A stretch of 41,426 nucleotides of DNA from Rhodospirillales bacterium (GTDB lineage: Bacteria > Pseudomonadota > Alphaproteobacteria > Reyranellales > Reyranellaceae). This document shows, piece by piece, positions 8,790 through 19,114 of the stretch. Numbering within the stretch: position 1 is the first letter of the stretch; every line of letters begins with the position of its first letter. A model generated the notes under the pieces. That model had not been told where the DNA came from, ran no database searches, and worked only from the letters and a program-made list of their open reading frames with translations. The stretch lies in NCBI GenBank assembly GCA_947466085.1, contig CANIEC010000023.1, positions 1 through 41,426 on the forward strand. Direction: 5' to 3'. A program made the translations under genes and the position numbers.

Positions 8790-9568
8790 GGTGCCGCTCC
8801 CGCGCCGCAGGTCGGGCACCCCGGTCGCTTGGTGACCGCCAGCGTCTCGAAGGAAGCATTGAGCGCGTCGTACATCAGGAGCGACCCCGAGAGCGAGCGC
8901 CCGACACCCAGGATCTCCTTCACGATCTCGGTGGCCTGCAACGTGCCCAGGGTGCCGGCCAGCGCCCCCAGAACGCCGGCCTGCGCGCAGCTCGGAACGG
9001 CTTCTTCCGACGGTGCCACGGGAAAGAGGCAGCGCAGGCAGGGATGTCCCGCGCCCTGCCACGCCTTGTAGGTCGAGATCTGGCCGTCGAAGCGCAGGAT
9101 CGCCGCCGAGACCAGCGTCTTGCGCAACTGGAAGCAGACGTCGTTCAGCAGATAGCGCGTGGCGAAGTTGTCGCTGCCGTCGGCCACCAGGTCATAGCCC
9201 TCGATGATACGCCGGGCATTCTCCGCCGTGAGGCGTTCGTCGTGCGTCTGCACGCGCACTTCCGGGTTGATCTCTTGCAGCGCGCGGCGTGCGCTTTCGA
9301 CCTTGGAAACGCCCACGTCGGATGTGCGGTGAATGACCTGTCGCTGCAGGTTCGAAAGATCGACCGTGTCATGGTCGATCACACCCAGCGTGCCTATTCC
9401 GGCCGCGGCCAGATACTGCAGGAGGGGTGCGCCGAGGCCGCCGGCGCCGACGACCAGGACTTTCGTCGCAATCAGCTTCGACTGGCCGACACCGCCGATC
9501 TCCGCGAGCACGATATGTCGCGCGTAACGGCGGATCTGCGTTTCCGACAGGTCAGGCAACGATGTCAT
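8786..9568 (-). CDS. MoeB/ThiF-type adenylyltransferase (E1-like)
   Basis: A 260-residue ubiquitin-E1-like enzyme that adenylates the C-terminus of a small sulfur carrier (MoaD or ThiS). It shows the nucleotide loop VVGAGGLGAP (39-48), DxxD-type IDHDTVDLSNLQRQ (65-78), Asp130 in LVADGSDNF and the zinc-binding pairs CLRC (177-180) and CPTC (251-254). Cys194 in VPSCAQAGVLG matches the family's catalytic cysteine. Length is typical for MoeB without a rhodanese domain. No moaD, thiS or moaE lies beside it, so molybdopterin versus thiamine synthesis cannot be decided. It is first in a four-gene minus operon. No Shine-Dalgarno is visible upstream of the ATG. Confidence 0.92.
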   Translation of the reverse strand: MTSLPDLSETQIRRYARHIVLAEIGGVGQSKLIATKVLVVGAGGLGAPLLQYLAAAGIGTLGVIDHDTVDLSNLQRQVIHRTSDVGVSKVESARRALQEINPEVRVQTHDERLTAENARRIIEGYDLVADGSDNFATRYLLNDVCFQLRKTLVSAAILRFDGQISTYKAWQGAGHPCLRCLFPVAPSEEAVPSCAQAGVLGALAGTLGTLQATEIVKEILGVGRSLSGSLLMYDALNASFETLAVTKRPGCPTCGAGAAP

Positions 9569-9619
9569 GGTCCACTTATAGCATGGGCCCGGGCAGCCAA
9601 TGACTGTAACAGCGAGCCC

Positions 9620-10828
9620 ATGACATCGACCACGACGCGTCCTTCGCTTACGCCAGCCCTGCTCATCCTGCTCGCCCTGCTCTCGGCCTTCACGCCGCTC
9701 TCGATCGACATGTACCTGCCGGCCCTGCCGGTGATTGCCGTCGACCTGCACGGCACGGCTGGCGACATCCAGCTCACTTTGTCGGCGTTCATGCTCGCCT
9801 TCGGCCTCGGGCAGATCTTCTACGGGCCGGCGGGCGACCGGTTCGGCCGGCGCCCGGTGATCCTGACGGGACTGGCGGTCTATGTCGTGGCGAGCATCGG
9901 TTGCGCCTTCTCCGCCGAGGCCGCCCATCTCATCGGCCTCCGCCTGCTTCAGGGGCTGGCGGCGTGTGGCGGCGTGGTGCTGGCGCGCACGATGGTGCGC
10001 GACCTCGCCGAGAAGGACCAGGCGGCGCGCGCCATGTCGCTCATGATGGCCTGCACCTCGATCGCGCCGATGCTGGCTCCGCTGATCGGCGGCCAGATCC
10101 TGTGGTTCCTAGGCTGGCGTGCGATCTTCTGGGTGCTGGCCCTGATCGGCTTCGTGGCGCTGGTTCTGGCCTATATCCGGCTGCCCGAGACGCTGCGGCC
10201 GGAGTATCGCCAGCCGCTGGTCCTGTCGGCGATCCTCAGGCGCTTCGGCGAGCTGTTCCGGCACCGCGCCTTCATTGGCTACGCCTTCACGAGCTCCTTC
10301 ATGTTCGCGGCGCTGCTGTCGTTCCTTTCGGGCTCGCCCTTCGTGTTCATCGAGCGCTATGGGATCTCGCCGCGCGCCTACGGCTTCGTCTTCGGCGGCA
10401 TGGTCGTGTTCATGACGATTGGCAGCCTTCTGAACGCCAAGTTCGCGCCGGTGTTCGGCGCGGCCACGATTCTGCGCCATGCCGTCTGGGTCCCGGCCGT
10501 TACCGGGCCAACGGCGATGGTGCTGGGCTGGATCGAGGCACGCTACGGCACCATCGGCATCTGGCCGTTCTTCCTCTGCTTCGCGCCGCAGATTGCGACC
10601 ATCAGCCTGATCGGTCCCAACTCGATGGCGATGGCGCTACAGCGCTACCCGCACATGGCGGGCACGGCCTCGTCGTTGATGGGCGTCATGCAGTTCGGCC
10701 TGGGCGCCCTGTTCGGCGCCGCCGTCGGCCAGACCTTCGATGGCACCATCGCGCCGATGACGACCGCGATGGGCATCGCCGGCATCCTCTGCCTCGTCTC
10801 CCACCGCGCGCTGGTGCGGCGGGGGTAA
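9620..10828 (+). CDS. Bcr/CflA-type MFS drug exporter
   Basis: A 402-residue major-facilitator protein with 12 predicted membrane segments. The N-terminal signature FTPLSIDMYLPALPVIA (residues 23-39), GQIFYGPAGDRFGRRPVIL (the loop 2-3 motif) and LLQGLAACGGVVLARTMVRDL are characteristic of the Bcr/CflA drug:H+ antiporter family, whose members export bicyclomycin, chloramphenicol or similar compounds. The substrate here is unknown. It stands alone, divergent from the MoeB-like operon with 51 bp between start codons, and its stop is one base away from the convergent WD40 gene stop. A GCGAG precedes the ATG. Confidence 0.92.
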   Translation: MTSTTTRPSLTPALLILLALLSAFTPLSIDMYLPALPVIAVDLHGTAGDIQLTLSAFMLAFGLGQIFYGPAGDRFGRRPVILTGLAVYVVASIGCAFSAEAAHLIGLRLLQGLAACGGVVLARTMVRDLAEKDQAARAMSLMMACTSIAPMLAPLIGGQILWFLGWRAIFWVLALIGFVALVLAYIRLPETLRPEYRQPLVLSAILRRFGELFRHRAFIGYAFTSSFMFAALLSFLSGSPFVFIERYGISPRAYGFVFGGMVVFMTIGSLLNAKFAPVFGAATILRHAVWVPAVTGPTAMVLGWIEARYGTIGIWPFFLCFAPQIATISLIGPNSMAMALQRYPHMAGTASSLMGVMQFGLGALFGAAVGQTFDGTIAPMTTAMGIAGILCLVSHRALVRRG

Positions 10829-10829
10829 C

Positions 10830-11873
10830 TCAGCGTCGCAGATCGATCGTCAGAAGATCGCCGCGGTCGTTGCCGACGGCCAGCTTGAAACCGTCGGGTG
10901 ACCAGGCGAGGCAGGTGATGGCCGCGCCGTCGGCCATCTTCAGCACGACCGAGCGCCTGGTCCTGATGTCGCCGAGTTGCAGCTCGCCGGAATCGTAGCC
11001 GCCGGCCACGAACTCCGCAGACGGGTGAGCCGCGACCACGGTCATGAGGCCGGCGCCCTCGTCGCCGAATTGCAGCGGCGGCTTGCCTTCGGGACCCTTG
11101 CCGGCGAACGGCCAGGCGGTGAAGACCGGCTGCGAGGAGGTGTAGAGGTAACGCGCGTCTGCGGTCCACGACAGCGACTTCACCTTGGCGGGATAGCCCT
11201 GCATGCGCATGTCGGTGGCCTGCGCCACGCGCCAGACATGGATGTCGTTCTCCTGCGTGCCGGTGGCGATGAACTTGCCGTCGGTGCTCCAGCGCAGCGC
11301 CACGTGGCTGCCCTGCCAGGCGAAGCGGCGCGGCGGCAGGGTGACGTCCTTGCTCAGGCTCCACACGGTGATGCCGCCATAATGCGCGCAGGCGACCCGG
11401 CTGCCGTCCTTGCTGAAGTCGAGACCCGCCACCGTGCTCGGGTGCGGGCCGAACTCGCGGACCTCACCGTCGCGCAACAGGAACATGCTCTTGCCCGCCG
11501 AGGCCGCGACCGCGCCCGTCTTGTGGGCGACGAGATGCTCGAACCACTTGCCCTTCTGCGCCAGCAGTTCCGTCGCCGTGCCGTCCGCTGCGATGCGCAG
11601 CACGCGCCCGTCGTCGCCGCCGCTCACGAAGCCGTCGCCCGCCGGATCGCCGACGATCGAGAGCACGACACCCTTGTGCAGCGGCACCGCCGCATCGGGC
11701 GCGGCTGCCTTGACGTCGGCGGGCAGGAGACGGATGCAGCCGTCACCCAGCGCAAACGCGACGGTCGTGCCGTCGCGATTGAAGGCGCAGGCGGCGACCG
11801 GTGCGTCAGTGGCGAGGGAGCGGGCCGGCGGCAGCGTCTGCTGCCAGGCCGGATTGGCGAGATCGATCTTCAC
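10830..11873 (-). CDS. WD40-repeat protein, partner of CobW GTPase
   Basis: A 347-residue protein made almost entirely of WD40-like blades. Recurrent units end in patterns such as GCIRLLPADV, GRVLRIAADG, GGITVWSLSK, NDIHVWRVAQ and GELQLGDIRTR, with Asp-Gly turns between (FNRDGTTVAF, FSKDGSRVA, WSTDGKFIATG, WSPDGFKLAVG). About seven blades fit a closed propeller. No signal peptide is seen, so it is likely cytoplasmic. The GTG start at 11873 lies 4 bp after the cobW stop, implying co-translation. WD40 proteins next to COG0523 GTPases are a recurring alphaproteobacterial arrangement, but the role is not established; a scaffold in metal delivery is inference. Confidence 0.85.
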   Translation of the reverse strand: MKIDLANPAWQQTLPPARSLATDAPVAACAFNRDGTTVAFALGDGCIRLLPADVKAAAPDAAVPLHKGVVLSIVGDPAGDGFVSGGDDGRVLRIAADGTATELLAQKGKWFEHLVAHKTGAVAASAGKSMFLLRDGEVREFGPHPSTVAGLDFSKDGSRVACAHYGGITVWSLSKDVTLPPRRFAWQGSHVALRWSTDGKFIATGTQENDIHVWRVAQATDMRMQGYPAKVKSLSWTADARYLYTSSQPVFTAWPFAGKGPEGKPPLQFGDEGAGLMTVVAAHPSAEFVAGGYDSGELQLGDIRTRRSVVLKMADGAAITCLAWSPDGFKLAVGNDRGDLLTIDLRR

Positions 11874-11877
11874 GTGA

Positions 11878-12855
11878 TTACTTCAGGCAGTCGTCGAAGC
11901 CGCGCTGGAGATTGTCGCCGTCGAGGCTGCGGCCGATGAAGACCAGCTTGCTGGACCGCTTCTCGCCGTCCTTCCACGGCGTGCCCCAGTCGCTGTCCAT
12001 CATCATGTGGACGCCCTGGTAGACGTAGCGGCGCGGGGCGCCGTCGATGGCGAGGATGCCCTTGCTGCGGAAGATGTCGCCGCCCTTGATCTGCAGCAGG
12101 GCGCCCATCCACTTCTGGAACTTGTCGGGATCGACCGGCCGGTCGGCGGTGATCGACAGGCTCCGGACCTCGTCCTCGTGATGATGGTCGTGGCCGCTGT
12201 GCAGGAAGTCGGGCTCGAACTCGAGGATGCGACCGAGATCGAACGCGCCCTTGTCGAGGATCGCGTCGAGCGCGATCTGGCTGTTCTGCGTGTGGAAGAT
12301 GCGGGCGTAGCGGTTGATGCCGCGGATCCTGTCCTCGACCTTTGCCAGTTCGTCGGCGCTCACCAGGTCGGTTTTGTTGAGCAGGATCACGTCGGCGAAG
12401 GCCACCTGCTGTTCGGCTTCGGCACCCTGTTCGAGCTGACCGAAGAAGTGCTTGGCGTCGATGACCGTGACGATGGCGTCGAGCCGCGTCCTGGCCTTGA
12501 CGTCCTCGTCGGTGAAGAAGGTCTGCGCCACCGGACCGGGATCGGCGAGGCCCGTCGTCTCGACCAGGATGCCGTCGAACTTGTCCTTGCGCTTCATCAG
12601 CCCTTCGATGATGCGGATCAGGTCGCCGCGCACGGTGCAGCAGATGCAGCCGTTGTTCATCTCGAAGACTTCCTCGTCGGCATTCACCACGAGATCGTTG
12701 TCGACACCCAGCTCGCCGAACTCATTCACGATGACGGCGTATTTCTTGCCGTGCTGCTCGCTCAGGATGCGGTTGAGAAGGGTGGTCTTGCCGGCGCCGA
12801 GATAGCCGGTGAGCACGGTGACGGGCACTTGCGCCGATGTCTGGGGAGTGGCCAT
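11878..12855 (-). CDS. CobW/COG0523 metal-chaperone GTPase
   Basis: A 325-residue G3E-family P-loop GTPase. Walker A is GYLGAGKTT (17-25), the family metal site GCICC has Cys70, Cys72 and Cys73, Walker B region is ILVETTGLADP, and the base-specificity motif is NKTD (160-163). A His-rich loop HSGHDHHHEDE (219-229) precedes the CobW C-terminal domain from about residue 231 (SLSITADRPVD). Such proteins insert or move Zn2+, Co2+ or similar metals; the His loop favours a zinc or cobalt role. It is followed directly by the WD40 gene. No cobalamin genes are near, and I found no convincing Zur box upstream. The ATG has GAGGA about 10 nt upstream. Confidence 0.94.
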   Translation of the reverse strand: MATPQTSAQVPVTVLTGYLGAGKTTLLNRILSEQHGKKYAVIVNEFGELGVDNDLVVNADEEVFEMNNGCICCTVRGDLIRIIEGLMKRKDKFDGILVETTGLADPGPVAQTFFTDEDVKARTRLDAIVTVIDAKHFFGQLEQGAEAEQQVAFADVILLNKTDLVSADELAKVEDRIRGINRYARIFHTQNSQIALDAILDKGAFDLGRILEFEPDFLHSGHDHHHEDEVRSLSITADRPVDPDKFQKWMGALLQIKGGDIFRSKGILAIDGAPRRYVYQGVHMMMDSDWGTPWKDGEKRSSKLVFIGRSLDGDNLQRGFDDCLK

Positions 12856-12897
12856 GGAAATGTCCTCGAAATTGGCCTCTGAGATAGGGCTCGCGTT

Positions 12898-12927
12898 CCG
12901 CCAAGTCTAGGGCCGCCAAGTCTAGGG
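12898..12927. repeat. 15-bp tandem duplication at the UbiH-like stop
   Basis: CCGCCAAGTCTAGGG occurs twice in direct tandem. On the minus strand the first copy reached contains the stop codon of the hydroxylase gene (12922-12924), and the second copy repeats the same CCCTAG five codons later. The duplication is therefore harmless to the protein. Confidence 0.9.
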
Positions 12928-14181
12928 CCGCTCGCCCCGGATCAGCTTGGGCAGGTCGCCGACCAGGCCCATCGCGTGGCGAACGAAGAACTTGCGCAGC
13001 GCCGGCACGCGGTTGACGGCGGCGAGGCCGGCATCGCGCACCAGGCGGAGCGGCGCGATGTCGTTGGAGAACAGGCGATTGAGCAGGTCGGTGGCGGCGA
13101 CCATGGTGAGATTGTCCGCCCGGCGCCATTGTGCGTAGCGCTCCAGCGTATCGGCTCCACCGACGTCGAGACCGAGGCGCTTGGCGTCGACCAGCACCTC
13201 GACCAGCGCCGCGATGTCGCGAACGCCGAGATTGTAGCCCTGGCCCGCGATCGGATGGATGCCGTGCGCGGCATCGCCTACGAGCACCAGGCGCGTGTCG
13301 ATGTAGCGCTCGGCATGGATGAGGCGCAGCGGATAGGACCAGCGCGGTCCCGCCGCCACGACCGGCCCGAGATGGTCGCCGAACCGCCGCGCGAATTCCG
13401 CCTGGAAACGCGGTTCGTCGAGTTCGAGCAGGCGGCGCGCGAGATCGGACCGTTCGGTCCACACGATCGACGAGCGATGCTCGCCCGCAGGCCCGTCCGT
13501 CATCGGCAGGATGGCGAAGGGACCGCCGGGCAGGAATTTCTCCTGGGCAACGCCGCGATGGGGCTGGTCATGGTGCGCCACCAGGACGATGGCGATCTGC
13601 TCGTACGACCAGCTGCGCGCGCCGATGCCGGCCTCCTCGCGCATCGAGCCGAAACGGCCCTCGGCCGAGGCGATCAGTCGGGCGGCGAGGCGCCGGCCGC
13701 TCTTCAGCACGAGACCGGCGCGATCCGGCCCGCGCTCGCTCTCGACCACCTCGTCGGGCGAGACGAGTTCGACCTTCGGGCAGGTGGCGAGCCGGCGCAG
13801 CAGGGCGGCGCGGAGGAATCGGTTTTCGACGATCCAGCCCATCGGTGCGGCCGTCTCGGGGTCGTCGGCGGCCTCGCGGTGGTCGAAATGGAGGAAGAGG
13901 GGGCTGGCACGCCCGTCGTGGCCGGCATCGGAGATCCGGATGTCGCGGATCGGTTCGGCTTCGGAGGCAAGCTCGTCCCAAAGGCCGAGCGCCGCGAACA
14001 GGCGCTGGCTGGTGTAGGCAATGGCGGTGGTGCGACCGTCGAAGCCCGGCTGGGTCAGCGAGGCGAGCGGTACGCGGTCGATGAGCGCGGTCGAAAGGCC
14101 CGCTTCGCCGGCCGCCAGGGCGAGAAGGCTGCCGTTGAGGCCCGCGCCTACGATGGCGAGGTCGAAAGGACGACTATCCAT
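12922..14181 (-). CDS. UbiH/COQ6-family FAD hydroxylase
   Basis: A 419-residue FAD-dependent aromatic hydroxylase. It has the dinucleotide motif AIVGAGLNGSLLALA (9-23), a DR-type end of the first beta-alpha-beta (ALIDRVPL), FDGRTTAIAYTSQRLF, which is diagnostic for the UbiH/UbiF/VisC/COQ6 group, and the second FAD motif VLVGDAAHGIHPIAGQGYNLG around residue 290-310. These enzymes hydroxylate the ring of ubiquinone precursors; which carbon is targeted (UbiH, UbiF, UbiI or the alphaproteobacterial UbiL) cannot be told from the sequence. The ATG at 14181 fits the N-terminus; no strong ribosome site is seen. It is followed by cobW after 66 bp on the same strand. Confidence 0.92.
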   Translation of the reverse strand: MDSRPFDLAIVGAGLNGSLLALAAGEAGLSTALIDRVPLASLTQPGFDGRTTAIAYTSQRLFAALGLWDELASEAEPIRDIRISDAGHDGRASPLFLHFDHREAADDPETAAPMGWIVENRFLRAALLRRLATCPKVELVSPDEVVESERGPDRAGLVLKSGRRLAARLIASAEGRFGSMREEAGIGARSWSYEQIAIVLVAHHDQPHRGVAQEKFLPGGPFAILPMTDGPAGEHRSSIVWTERSDLARRLLELDEPRFQAEFARRFGDHLGPVVAAGPRWSYPLRLIHAERYIDTRLVLVGDAAHGIHPIAGQGYNLGVRDIAALVEVLVDAKRLGLDVGGADTLERYAQWRRADNLTMVAATDLLNRLFSNDIAPLRLVRDAGLAAVNRVPALRKFFVRHAMGLVGDLPKLIRGERP

Positions 14182-14196
14182 GGGCCATAGATGGCA

Positions 14197-14214
14197 GCCG
14201 CCCCGAAGGGCGGC
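14197..14214 (-). terminator. UUCG-loop hairpin after the porin gene
   Basis: Read on the minus strand, GCCGCCC-TTCG-GGGCGGC forms a 7-bp G/C stem with a very stable UUCG loop, 29 bp after the porin stop and just before the UbiH-like start. No T tract follows, so it may be a weak terminator or an mRNA-stabilising end. Confidence 0.4.
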
Positions 14215-14243
14215 AACCCTCTACGGCTGCATGGATCGATTGA

Positions 14244-15626
<1,383 letters not shown>

Positions 15627-15664
15627 TCCGACACCACAATCAACTCGAGAACCAGGGGACAACG

Positions 15665-17532
<1,868 letters not shown>

Positions 17533-17549
17533 GGCGATCCAGCGCTCAA

Positions 17550-17596
17550 GAAAAAACGACAAGACCAAGACAAGACGACAATAAGCAAGACAAGGC
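17550..17596 (+). repeat. A-rich CAAGAC tract between glnK2 and amtB2
   Basis: The spacer between the second glnK and amtB contains a run of AAAAAA and at least four imperfect copies of CAAGAC, with few bases able to pair. This contrasts with the G/C-rich surroundings. It leads directly into a GGGGGAGA ribosome site, so an unstructured leader that favours initiation is plausible. Confidence 0.5.
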
Positions 17597-17608
17597 ACGG
17601 GGGAGAAA

Positions 17609-18925
17609 ATGAACAAGACGGCCCTGCGCTTCGGCGCGCTTCTGGCATGCCCGATGACGTTCGCTCCGGCGGCCTGGGCCGCAGACAAGCCGCAAATTGA
17701 TACCGGCGACACCGCGTGGCTGTTGATGGCCACGGTCCTGGTGCTGATGATGAACATTCCAGGCCTGGCCCTTTTCTATGCCGGCATGGTGCGCAAGAAG
17801 AACGTGCTGGCGATGTCGGTCCAGGCCTTCGCCGTGGCAGCCTTGGTCACGGTCCTCTGGTTCGCGGTCGGCTATTCGCTGGCCTTCACCGACGGCGGTG
17901 GCCTGAACGGGGCGATCGGCTCGCTTTCGCGTGCCTTCGGCAAGGGCCTGCTGGGAAGCGTCCACGAGCTGGCCAAAACCGTGCCGGAGAACGTTTTCCT
18001 GATGTATCAGGCGACGTTCGCGGTGATCACGCCGGCCATTATCGCCGGTGCCTTTGCCGAGCGCATGAAGTTCTCGGCGATGATGTGGTTCATGGGCCTG
18101 TGGCTGCTGTTCGTTTACGTGCCTGTGGCGCATTGGGTGTGGGGCGGCGGCTTCCTCGGTGTGGCAGGGGTGCTTGATTTTGCGGGCGGACTCGTCGTCC
18201 ACCTCAATGCCGGCATCGCGGCGCTGGTTTGCTGCGTGGTGATTGGCAAGCGCCACGGCTACGGCCAGGAATACATGGCACCGCACAATCTCGTGCTGAC
18301 GCTGATCGGCACGTCTCTGCTGTGGGTCGGCTGGTTCGGTTTCAATGCCGGCTCGGCACTCGCATCAGGCGAGCTGGCCGGCAGCGCGATGCTGAACACG
18401 CATATCGCTGCGTCCGTGGCAGCTTTGGTCTGGATGGCCATAGAATGGGCAACTCGTGGCAAGCCGTCGGTGCTGGGCATCCTGACGGGAGCTGTCGCAG
18501 GCCTCGGCATGATTACTCCGGCTGCTGGCTATGTGGAGCCGTGGGCTGCTTTGGTGATCGGCGTCATCGCCGGCTCGGTCTGCTACTGGGCATCGATCGT
18601 CCTGAAGAACAAGCTGGGCTACGATGATTCGCTCGACGCGTTCGGCGTCCATGGGGTCGGCGGCATCGTGGGCTCGATCCTGGTTGGCGTCTTTGCCACC
18701 CGCACCATCAATGACGTGGCCAAGGGCCAGCCGGTCGGCCTAGTCGATGGCAATGGCGGCCAGATCCTGACCCAGCTTTATGGTGTGCTCGTCATCAGTG
18801 TGTTCTGTGCCGTGGTCACCTGGGTGATCCTCAAGATCCTCGATGCGGTAATCGGGCTCAGGGTCACTCAGGACGAGGAAGTCGAAGGCCTCGACACCGC
18901 GCTGCACGGTGAGCGCGTCCAGTAG
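17609..18925 (+). CDS. amtB: AmtB ammonium channel (copy 2)
   Basis: A 438-residue ammonium transporter, clearly paralogous to the copy at 15665. The signal-like N-terminus ends at about AAWAADKPQ, followed by DTAWLLMATVLVLMMNIPGLALFYAGMVRKKN and so on. Both pore histidines are kept (LVVHLNAGIAA and FGVHGVGGIVG). The C-terminal tail EEVEGLDTALHGERVQ parallels [16 protein letters not shown] of copy 1. Third codon positions are slightly less G/C-rich than in copy 1, which suggests an old or separately acquired duplicate rather than recent duplication. GGGGGAGA precedes the ATG. Confidence 0.95.
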   Translation: MNKTALRFGALLACPMTFAPAAWAADKPQIDTGDTAWLLMATVLVLMMNIPGLALFYAGMVRKKNVLAMSVQAFAVAALVTVLWFAVGYSLAFTDGGGLNGAIGSLSRAFGKGLLGSVHELAKTVPENVFLMYQATFAVITPAIIAGAFAERMKFSAMMWFMGLWLLFVYVPVAHWVWGGGFLGVAGVLDFAGGLVVHLNAGIAALVCCVVIGKRHGYGQEYMAPHNLVLTLIGTSLLWVGWFGFNAGSALASGELAGSAMLNTHIAASVAALVWMAIEWATRGKPSVLGILTGAVAGLGMITPAAGYVEPWAALVIGVIAGSVCYWASIVLKNKLGYDDSLDAFGVHGVGGIVGSILVGVFATRTINDVAKGQPVGLVDGNGGQILTQLYGVLVISVFCAVVTWVILKILDAVIGLRVTQDEEVEGLDTALHGERVQ

Positions 18926-18960
18926 CGGCGCAGCGGCGACTAGCGCTTGTGGTTCGACAG

Positions 18961-19014
18961 GGAAGGGGCCCCAACCCCTTCCAGTGCTTGAAGAAACAAG
19001 CCTATTCCCTTGTT
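18961..19014 (+). other. Two hairpins after amtB copy 2
   Basis: An 8-bp stem GGAAGGGG / CCCCTTCC (18961-18982, loop CCCCAA) is followed by AACAAG / CTTGTT (18995-19014). Neither has a proper T tract, so termination is uncertain. The rest of the 189-bp gap holds the dapC promoter candidate and no gene. Confidence 0.4.
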
Positions 19015-19041
19015 GTGATTGGCTAATCTGTTCCGTAGAAT
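19013..19041 (+). promoter_or_regulatory. Sigma-70 promoter candidate for dapC
   Basis: TTGTGA (19013-19018) and TAGAAT (19036-19041) are separated by 17 bp and match the housekeeping consensus at four and five of six positions. The expected start is near 19048, about 67 nt before the aminotransferase ATG. It is the only good -35/-10 pair I see in this gap. Confidence 0.5.
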
Positions 19042-19114
19042 GTGGCGATAGGCTGGTCACCCTCGGCCGGCACCGTGGCATTTTTCTGGCCGCTTTGGCC
19101 CATTGGGAACGAGA

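Noticed and set aside
12856..12921. Zur box in front of cobW
   Set aside because: I looked for an AT-rich zinc-uptake palindrome in the 66-bp gap and found none.
19001..19110. Riboswitch or attenuator upstream of dapC
   Set aside because: Short hairpins are present but no lysine-riboswitch core or leader peptide is recognisable.
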